Below the pieces are notes generated by a model. It was given only the letters and a program-made list of their open reading frames with translations, ran no database searches and was not told the DNA's origin. Shown one piece after another: positions 52,601 through 61,100 of a stretch of DNA of 64,000 bases (position 1 is its first letter; each line of letters opens with the position of its first letter). Position numbers and translations under genes: made by a program. The stretch is from Nocardia sp. BSTN01 (GTDB lineage Bacteria > Actinomycetota > Actinomycetes > Mycobacteriales > Mycobacteriaceae), in assembly GCF_015354405.1 (NCBI RefSeq), contig NZ_JADKYP010000012.1:1-64000 (forward strand). Direction: 5' to 3'.

Positions 52601-55154
52601 GCACGCTCTGGTTCGGAAGTGCCGTGCCGTAGGGAATGCTGCGGTCGTAGCGGGGTTCGTCGATGCGGTGCCGGATCGACCAGATTCCGGCCTCCGTGGC
52701 GCCGCCCAGGCTCCATGTCGTCGCTTGCGGTGCGGCGTCGGCGATCTCGGCCGGTTGTGCGGTAGGAATCCAGTCACCGGACAGCAGTATCCGGCGCAGC
52801 CCGGACAATGCCTCCCGTTCCCCGGTGAGCCGCCGCTGATCGAGGAGGAGTTGTAACTGCGCGGGGACGGAATTCCACACGGTGACGCGGTGTTTCGCGA
52901 TGTCTTCGAGCCAGGCGTCGGGGCGGGGCCGATCGGTGCTATCGGGAAACGCCAGGCACCCGCCCGCGCCGAGGATTCCGAAGATGTTGTACACCGACAG
53001 GTCGAAGGTGTGCTGCGACACCGCGAGGACGGTGTCATCGGCTCCGATCGCGCACATCGCGTTGATGCTGTCGATGGTGTTGACCACTGCCTCATGAGCC
53101 ATGACCACGCCTTTGGGCACGCCGGTCGTACCCGAGGTGAAGATCACGTAGGCGGCCTCGCTCGCGGTGGTGCGAGCAGGAGCCGCACTGTCGTGCGCCG
53201 TGTCCGGTCGCCATGACTCGGGGCGCTCGAGTATCCGGGCGATCGGGCCGGCGGGTTCGATCCGGACCGCGGGGTCGCACTGTTCGAGGATCCGGTTCAC
53301 CCGAGCCTGCGGCCAGCGGACATCCAACGGGATATAGGTCGCTCCGGCGATCAGGACGCCGAGAAGAGCGGCGACCTGCTGTGGCCCGTTGCCGAGCCGG
53401 ACCGTGACATGGTCACCGTCGGCGATACCACGCCCGCGTAGTTCGGCGGCGACCTGCTCGGCCGCCGACACCAGTTGCCCATAGGTGACCGCGACATCGC
53501 CCTGCCGGATGGCGACGGCGTTCGGCGCGCGGTTCGCCTGCTCGAGCAGTGCCGAGTGCAGAAGCCGATCGCCGCGGCCGGCCGGTGCCGGAGTCGGCGG
53601 GGGAGAGACCGGCGGGAGCAGCGGTCGATCCCACGCCGAACCGTCGGCGCACAAGTCGCCGATCGCTGCGGCGAATTCGCCGAACGCGCGGTCGAGCACG
53701 AGGTCGGGGACGGTCCCGGCCCGGCTGTCCCAGTGGATGTCGACACCGTCGCGGGCGTCCATCACCTGGCAGTCCAGCAGGACCTGCGGTGTCTGGCTGA
53801 GGCCGCGACCGGTGATCGGCCGCAGCAGGGGCGGACGGGACTCGTGCTCCTGGTGGGCGCGGTCGGCACCGACGGTGGAGGTGAAGACGACCGGCGACTG
53901 CTGTCCGCGGTTGTCGTCGCGGCGCGCCAACTCTCGCAGTATCTCCACACCCGATACGCCGGGGTGGTCGATGTCGTCGAACAGGCGCGCGCTGGTGCGG
54001 GCCACCGTCGCCGAGAACGGTTCCGGCGCACTGACATCCATTTCGAGGGCGAGGGTGCCGGTGAAGTCGCCGGCGATCTGGTCCACGACGTCGGTGAACG
54101 GGCGCCGGTTCATCGTCGTGAGCGTGAGCAGGAAATGGTCGCTGTCTCCGTAACGTCCGATCACTCGAGCGAAGGCGGTCAGCAACGCGGCGGTGGGGGT
54201 GAGGCCTCGAGCACGGGCGTGACCGGTGAATTGTTCCCATTCGCGCGCGCGGATGTCGAATGCCCGCCGCCTGAAGTGCGGCGGTGCGGTGTGCGCGTGG
54301 GGGAGCAGCGGCAGATTCAACGGTGCCGGAAGATCGTCCAGGCGGGCGTCCCAATAGCCGCGATCGCGTTCGAGTTCGGCGCGGCCGGCGGCGCTGCGGC
54401 GGTGGCGGGCCACATTCAGGAGATAGTCGCGGAAGGTGAATGCGGGACGGGGCAATTCGGTCGACGGGTCGCGCAGGGCGCGCTCGAAATCGCGCATGAC
54501 GAGCGCGATACTCGCGAAGTCCGCGATGAGCAGGTCGACGGAGAAGTGTACGAGGGTATCCGCCGGTCCGATGGTGACGACGAGGTCGAACATCGGACCG
54601 GTCCCGGGAGAATAATCGCGTTCGGCGAGCGTCTCGGTGATCCGCGTGCGCCGCGCCGCGATCGCGGCCGTCGTGTCCTCGATGTGGACGGTCAGCCCGG
54701 TCGGTGCCCCGACGGTGCCGCGATCCAGTTCGATGCGCTGATACCCCTCCGGATGGACGACGCAGCGCAGCATGTCGTGCCGACCCAGCACCGCGTACCA
54801 GGCGCGGCGGAAATCGTCCGGACACAGTGCGCGCGGGGACTCCACGTCGGCCACCGAGAACTCCGCATATCCGTGGCAGCCGATGCCACCCCACTCGAAA
54901 GCGGTAGTGCGGCCGAGGAGATAGGAGGCCTGGACATCGGTCAGGGGGAACGGTTGATCGTGATTGCCGGGATCGGTGATAGCAGCGCTCTCGGTGGTCA
55001 GTGCCGCTATCACCTCGGGCTTGAGTGCCCGCAGTCTCGCCTTCATCTCGCTGTCGACGGCTCCCGACGGTGCGCTGTAGCGCAGATCGGGACCGTCGAT
55101 CCATAGGTCCGCCCCGAGGGCGCGCAGGTGGGAAATGAGTTCGGTGGCGTTCAC
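49671..55154 (-). CDS. PchF-like NRPS: docking-Cy-A(Cys)-MT-PCP-TE
   Basis: 1827 residues. TubC-type docking helix pair (1-52); heterocyclization domain with DLLIADFAS (DxxxxDxxS, 54510-54536); adenylation domain whose specificity residues read D-L-Y-N-L-S-L-I-W, the textbook cysteine code; methyltransferase inside the A domain (LEVGAGVGG, 51579-51623); A10 LTDNGKVDRK; PCP with GGDS; thioesterase with GYCMGG, where Cys (codon 50325-50327) replaces the usual Ser. The order equals pyochelin synthetase PchF: it should add, cyclize and methylate the last Cys and release the chain. GTG start 55154 follows GAGGAGG and overlaps the upstream stop (GTGA). Confidence 0.95.
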   Translation of the reverse strand: MNATELISHLRALGADLWIDGPDLRYSAPSGAVDSEMKARLRALKPEVIAALTTESAAITDPGNHDQPFPLTDVQASYLLGRTTAFEWGGIGCHGYAEFSVADVESPRALCPDDFRRAWYAVLGRHDMLRCVVHPEGYQRIELDRGTVGAPTGLTVHIEDTTAAIAARRTRITETLAERDYSPGTGPMFDLVVTIGPADTLVHFSVDLLIADFASIALVMRDFERALRDPSTELPRPAFTFRDYLLNVARHRRSAAGRAELERDRGYWDARLDDLPAPLNLPLLPHAHTAPPHFRRRAFDIRAREWEQFTGHARARGLTPTAALLTAFARVIGRYGDSDHFLLTLTTMNRRPFTDVVDQIAGDFTGTLALEMDVSAPEPFSATVARTSARLFDDIDHPGVSGVEILRELARRDDNRGQQSPVVFTSTVGADRAHQEHESRPPLLRPITGRGLSQTPQVLLDCQVMDARDGVDIHWDSRAGTVPDLVLDRAFGEFAAAIGDLCADGSAWDRPLLPPVSPPPTPAPAGRGDRLLHSALLEQANRAPNAVAIRQGDVAVTYGQLVSAAEQVAAELRGRGIADGDHVTVRLGNGPQQVAALLGVLIAGATYIPLDVRWPQARVNRILEQCDPAVRIEPAGPIARILERPESWRPDTAHDSAAPARTTASEAAYVIFTSGTTGVPKGVVMAHEAVVNTIDSINAMCAIGADDTVLAVSQHTFDLSVYNIFGILGAGGCLAFPDSTDRPRPDAWLEDIAKHRVTVWNSVPAQLQLLLDQRRLTGEREALSGLRRILLSGDWIPTAQPAEIADAAPQATTWSLGGATEAGIWSIRHRIDEPRYDRSIPYGTALPNQSVHVLNHRGEPAAPWQIGEIFIGGMSVATGYLGDEDLTSAAFAIHPGSGERLYRTGDFGRTDEAGVIELIGRRDNQVKIRGHRIELADIESAFDAIPGVSSAVACTLGDRPHQTLAVAVAPAAAPEDELRHRAAAELSARAAACDIHRTHSANLDDVAVARFVTAATDTALRSMAATLAPALPPGRARPFDEIAAALGTATEHRPLLRRWVHTLTNRGWMTGREGTLLLHEHPTIEECAEEWEKVCELARAIEYGDQLIHYVGQCMSTLPGLLTGTADPLALLFPEGQLDIALGAYRDNLVSRYLNSVISAQIRSYAEVFDETRPLRILEVGAGVGGTTTDILAALPHRNVHYTFTDISPFFLNHARETFGGDIAEYRLFDLNLDPADQGFETSAFDIVVCANVLHNADDIPARLVVLKRLLAPGGVLAFIDSTAPNPALMISMEFKDGLTDFTDVRGSGDSPFLTLDQWKEVLSASPFEPPQIMPPDGHVLERLGQHAFWCPTSAPTAALRPSRLLEQATDVLPSYMIPQHVTIVPSLPLTDNGKVDRKRIRVELQRVTRARADSDTAEPRGVMSALQTRIAAVWADILELGDSHGLSPRSDFFALGGDSLLLAQAIGRIRRDIPEAAECLWDELLRELTVDPTVAGAERAILGAGTAVRGHTLAPSPLVRLGGPDAEPEPHRPIVVLVHDGSGGLAPYTDLIAELSAYSAIPDLYGLCRVPGDGYSEIAPGRLVATLASRYGQAIRDLRPARVHLLGYCMGGLLAVEIARYLQESAVAVGGVTVISSYRVPVEIHDDDLLDYCFAQIMGADVADLGITVPDREFCDAFLRTRAQCGDIIPSGALRSVDPRLGRALAAGPQPGTQRMRVLSRSGVLGKDWTPESLVELRSIFTHSLRAVATADYAPYLGDICFLRQHGNLHFLPRLRDDMTDFWRDHCLGRLTVVDIEGNHFDCLLNPHAAALAHRLATSWRESPGR

Positions 55155-58100
55155 AGCACGCCCTCCTCGAGATTGCCGGCGCTGCGCCGCGCCGTCGGGT
55201 GGGTGGTTGCCTGCGCTACCGCGAGGGCGAAATCCGCGATCACCGGATGTGCCAGCAACAGTCGCAGCGTGGCGCCGGGGCCCGCCTCGCGTCGGACACG
55301 TTCGACAACCGCTGTCGCGGCAACCGAATCGCCGCCGATCTGGAAGAAGTTCGCGTCGGGCGCGACGGACGGGCGATGCAGTACCGCCGCGCAGATGCCG
55401 CGGATCCGGTCGGTGAGCGTATCGGGCCGGTCGGTGTCGGTGGCGGCGGACTCGATGGTCGCCGACAACCGAGCGAGATATCGCACCGCGGTGTCTTCGG
55501 GGATCAGCTGGGCGACGTGGTCCCAGGACAACTGCAGTGCGCCGCCGTCCTCCCAGACCTGGAAGTCGAGCAGGGTTTGCGGCGTCTGGGAAACCGCGAA
55601 AGTCTGGTCACCGAAGCCGAATCCAGCGGTGGTGTCGATGGTCCGCAGCCCGAGTCCGCTGGTGAACACCACGGGGAACATCGCCGCGGCGGGATCGCCG
55701 TGATGGCCGAGTATTTGTTTCTGCACCCAGACTCCGTCGGCCGCCCGATGTGCCAGGTCGGAGATCAGCTGACGCTGAATCGCCTGTGCCGCATCCCATA
55801 TTCCGGTGCCGGGCTCGACATGACATTCCAGCAGCAGCAGGGAGGTGAAGTCGCCGATGACGTTGTCGATACCGGGTTCGCCGGTGGCACGGTCGAACAT
55901 CGTGACATTCAGGCAGAAGTCGGGGGTATCGGACCAGGCCGCGATCACCCGTGCGTAGCACGCCAGCAGCAGGGCCGCCGGCGTCACCGCGCGGCTGCGG
56001 CACCGGGTCGTTACCTCGGCCCAGGTATCGCGCGCGATACGGGCTCGGGCCCGTTCGAAACGCGGTGTGGACACGGCGGCCATGGCGTCGGGTGTCACCA
56101 GTGCGGGAGCGGATGGCAGATGGTGCAGTCGCCGCAGCCAATATTGCTGTGCCGCAGTGAGTTCGCCATCGCTCGCGGCGTCGGGGTCAGGGGCTGTGTT
56201 GCGCACGTGATCGGCGAAGGTCGTCGTGATCGGCGGTAGTTCCTCGATCGGTCTACCCCGGTAGAGGTGGTCGAGTTCGGCCAGGACGGTCATCATGCTG
56301 GCGCCGTCCAGGAGCATGTTGTCCATGCTTATTCCGATGAGGGCTCGGGACCGGTCGCTGTCGAGGTACTGCACCGCGATATCGAGACCGCCCCGCTCGC
56401 TCAGGTCGATCACCTGGTCACGCATGCCGGCACGGACATCGTCGAGCACGCGCACCACAGGCTCGATCGGGTCGTCGTGGACTGTCGCGACGGTGCCGCT
56501 CACGGTGGTCCGGAGGCCGGGATGACGGCGGACGAGAGCGGTGGCGGCGGTCGTGAATCGAGATGAATCCAATGCGGTCGTGGCGAATTCGAAGTAACAG
56601 TGTGCCGCGACGCCGCTGAGCAGATACCCCGCCTGCCGGCCGATGGCATACGCGCGCTGTACCGATGTGAGTGGATAGGTGCGTGCGGGTGATGCCGGAC
56701 CGCGCGACTCGGGCCCTGGCGGTTCGCCCGGGAGCGGGGACATCCGGCCGATATGGTCGGCGAGTGCACTCAGTACCGGGTGATTGAACAGGTCCACCAT
56801 GGCCACCTGGCGGTATCCGAGTTCTCGCAGCCGGGTGTAGATCCGCGTGGCCTGCAGACTGTCGCCACCGAGCAGGAAGAAGTCGTCGCCCGGCTGCGGA
56901 CGGACGCCGAGATAGTGCTGCCACAGATCGGTCAGTATCGCCAGCTCCGGGTTGTCGGCCGGCGGTGCGCCCGCGGTGGGCTGGGCATGCTGCGGCCTCG
57001 GCTCGCCACCCCCGTCGGCGACAGGGTGCTGTGCGCGGTGGGCGAACAGCGTGACACCCGGTCCCGCCGCCGTCATCGTCGTGGGCGTCCATCCCCGGTC
57101 GTGCAGAAGATGCCACCACTGGTCGGCGGTGAGCGGCTGGGTGCCGAGCAGATCGGGATCGATCACCGCCGCACTGATCAGGGTCGCCGGGGTGTAGGAA
57201 CAGTGTTCGGTCAGCCACAGCCAGCCGTCGGCCCGCATCGGCACCTGGGACAGGAGCCGACCGCGGTCGTCCATCTGGTGGATCGAACCGCAGCATAGGA
57301 CTATGTCGAATGGCTCGGCCGACTCGATCTGGTCGGGGCCGATGTGCCGCACTCCCGTGATGTGGCGCTCCGCGGCGATGGCGCGCAGGACGGGATGGGG
57401 TTCGACAGCGACATAGTCCGCCACGACCGGATCCATCGCCGCCAGCAGCCGCTGTGCGGTGTGTCCGGTGCGACCGCCGATTTCGATGACGCGCAGCGGC
57501 CGGTCCTGCTCGCGGGCATGGTCGACGACGCGCTCGGCCAGCGTGTCGATGCTGCGCCGAACATGCGCGTCGCTGAGCAACAGCGATTCGGGAGCGAGCA
57601 GCGGATGAGCGAGGAGGGCATGGTATGACGCTGTGCCGGTGACGATTTCGGCCAGGAGGGCGCCGGCGGCAGCGGCGGAATCGGTGGGCGCCGTCCGCTG
57701 GTGACCGGCGACACGGCGCCACCGGGCCACCACCGGGGCATATCGAGCCGACACCGGTCGGTGGGAGTCGTGATCGAGCCGGTGCAGCGCCGCGGCGATG
57801 ACCAGCAGCGGCCAGTTCTCGTCCCGATCATGGTGTTCCACGGTGGCGGGCGTGGTCGCGGGCGACCGCAGGCGACAGCGCACAGCGCGCTCGAAATCAT
57901 CGAAGGCCGTGGCGGTTTCGGCTGCCCGTACGGCGCAGTCGGCGGTGTCCCAGCTGATTCTGATTCCCTCGTCGTAGTCCTCGACCTGACAGTCGAGAAG
58001 CACCCCGGGAGTTCTGGTGAGGGTGCGGACCAGGTTCAGCGAGAATTCGGCGGCACGGCGATTCGACAGCCCGAGGGTGCTGGTGAACACGACGGGATAA

Positions 58101-61100
58101 CCCGGCTGCCGTTCCCGCAGTTGCTGCTCGGCGATCTGGGCGGTGCCGTCGGTGGCGCTGGCCACGATGGCGTTGAGCCGGCGGTGCGTGTCCGCGACGG
58201 CCGCTTCCGATCCGGGCGATCGGTCGGCGTAGTCGGCTTCGCACAGATACGGCCGGGTGAAATTTCCCAGAACCTCGCAGTGGACCGGTGCGTAATCGGG
58301 TCGGTGCGCTCGGGGAATCGTCACCGCGAAACGAGGACCGCTCCCGTGTCGGTACAGCGTGTGGGTGAAGGCTTCCAGCACAACCGCGGTCGCCGTGACG
58401 TCGGCGGCCGTGGCCAGGCTGCGCAGACGGGTGGATTCCGCGGGGGTGAGGACGAAGCTGCGGCGGGTGAATGCTCCGACGGCAGTGCCGTCGGTCGTGG
58501 TGGCCGACCACGACGGCGGCAGGTGTGGTGGCGGTGGCGCCGGTGCCGCGGTGCGGGTTTCGGCGATCGCGGTGGTTGCGAAACGGCGGAAGACATCCGC
58601 CCGCGCGGCTATCCGGACGGGGCGTGGCGAACCATCGTAATCGGCCATGATCGCGGTGATCACAGTATCGAGGCTGCGTGCGTCCAATCCGAGGTAGTTG
58701 ATGAGCAATGCGATGTGCCGCGGCTCGGAATTCGTCGCATAGCACCGCAACAGAGGTCGCCGGTCCATCGGCATCGGGAGACCGGCGAGATGGTCGGTCA
58801 GCGAATCGGGGTCGTCGGGCACATCGCCGATCCGCTCGATCCGGACGGGCCAGGCGTTGGTGTCGACCGCCTGTGCCACATCGGTGTCGAGATGGCACCG
58901 CAACATATCGAACTCGCGCACTGCCGCTGTCAGTACGCCCTCCAAGCGGTTGATGTCGATGGGGACTGTGGTGGCCGCACCGAGGACGGCGACCAGGGCG
59001 GTCGGCGCCCGCGGGACGCCGCGCAGGCCGCCGGCCGCCACGACGTAGGCCTGCTGCAGCCGGGTCAGCGGGAAGGGGCCCGAGCCGACGGCATCATCCG
59101 GTGTTCTGGGATCTGCTGCGGCCGTGCGGAAGTCGTTGCCCATCACGCAGTGCGCGGCGAAATCTCGCAGGGTGGGCGACGTCAGTAGCAGTTCGACATC
59201 GGCCCCGAGCACGCCGCGGGCCGACAACACGCGGCAGACCTCGGTGGCGCGCAGGCTGTCGCCGCCGCTGTCGAAGAACTTCGAGTCGGTCCGCAGCGTC
59301 TGCGGTGCGACGCCGAGCGCCTGCGCCCATACCTCGCCGACGCACTGTTCCGTCGGCGAAATCCCTTCGGCGGGAAGAGATGACACGCCTTGTTCCAGGC
59401 TGCGCGCAGCCGCGCGGCGATCGACTTTGCCGTTGACGCTGTGTGGAATGGTCGCGGTCTGACGGAAAACCCTGGGCACCATGTATCCGGGCAGACGAGC
59501 GGCGACGTAGGTGCGGATCTCCTCGGTGTCGGACAGGCAACCTGCCGCGGTCACGAGCAGGCACCCCAGACGTGTTCGGTCGTGTATCGGCACCACCACC
59601 GCGTTCTCGATGGCGGGATGGGTGCGCAGGATCTGTTCGATTTCGCCGCATTCGATGCGGTGGCCGCGAATCTTCACCTGGGAGTCGGCCCGGCCGAGGA
59701 ACACCAGGACACCGTCGGGGAGGTAACAGCCCAGATCGCCGGTCTTGTACCAACGCCGGCCGGTGCGATCTTCGTGGAAGCGTTGCTGAGTCAGGTGCGG
59801 ATCGTTGTGGTAGCCCAGCGCTACCCCGGTGCCGCCGATCCACAGCTCGCCGGGCACGAGATCGGGCTGGTCGCGGCCGTCGGGCGCGACGACGCGATAG
59901 CACTGATTGGTGAGCGGACGGCCGTAGGGCACGGATGTCCAGTGCGGGTCGACATCGTCGACCCGGAATTCGTTGGACCAGATCGCTGCCTCGGTGGCAC
60001 CCCCCATCGCCACCAGTTGTGCGTCCGGGGAATGCGCCCGTAGCTTGGCCGGTAGGTTGAGTGGAATCCAGTCGCCGGACAACAGAACTCGGCGCAGAAC
60101 GGTCAGTTGTGGCGGCCGATGGGGGCCGCAGGCGGTGAGCAGCATCTCCAGCAGCGCCGGAACCGTATTCCACACGGTGATGTCGAAGGCGCGGATCAAC
60201 TCGCACCAGCGGAAGGCGTCGCGGCGGGTGTCATCGGCGATGGTCACAATCGTCGCGCCGACGCTGAGCGGCCCGAATATGTCGTAGACACTGAGATCGA
60301 AATCCAGGGAGGACAGGGCGATCAGGGCATCGCGACCGTCGATGTCATTGCGGCGGTTGACATCCACGATGGTGTTCAGCGCGGCGCTATGAGAGATCGC
60401 GACACCTTTGGGTTCACCGGTGGAGCCGGAGGTGTAGATGATGTACGCGGGCGCGGCGGGATCGACGCGAGTGGGTGGCCCCGGCAGGTGGCCGGGTGCG
60501 ATGTCGATGGAATGTCCGGTGACGCCGACGAGTGTGGTTGCGCCGCTGCAGAATTCGTCGTCGTGGACCAGTGCGCGCATACCGGATCGGCTGCTGATGC
60601 GTTCGAGCCGGTGCGGTGGCTGGTCGGTGGATATGGGCAGATAGGTGCAGCCGGCCATCAGGGTGGCGAGTACCGCGATGATCTGGCCGGGCCCCTTGGG
60701 AAGCCGGATACCGACGACGGCGCCCGGCTGATGATGCGCGCGAAGTTCGGACGCGAAAGCCCGTGCGTACCTGTCGAGTTCCCCATAGGTGAGGCAGGTG
60801 GGCTGCGCGGGGACGCACCAGGCCGGCAGGGCTGGTCGCTGCCGGTATTCGTCTGCCGACCAGCGCAGGGCCGGTCGGTCGGGTGCCGACGCGGCCGATT
60901 CGGTGAACGCGTCGTAGAGCAGACCTGCGGGAATCGGGCCGTCGGTGGCGTTCACGTCGGCCCGGGTGCGCCGGGTGTGTGGCGGTATGTCCACCGTCGC
61001 CGGCTCGTGCCAATCACAGGCCGACAGGGTCGACAACAGGTGCAGGTAGCTGTCGAACATGTCCTCCACGACACCGGCGGGAAAGCGGCCGGCGCGGAAG

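Noticed and set aside
53475-55106. A 543-codon plus-strand frame
   Set aside because: Antisense to the Cy domain of the PchF-like NRPS, low-complexity composition, no ribosome site.
55151-55154. Possibility that the two large NRPS genes are one gene split by a stop
   Set aside because: The GTGA overlap with a strong GAGGAGG site and a TubC-type docking domain right after it show two proteins meant to interact.
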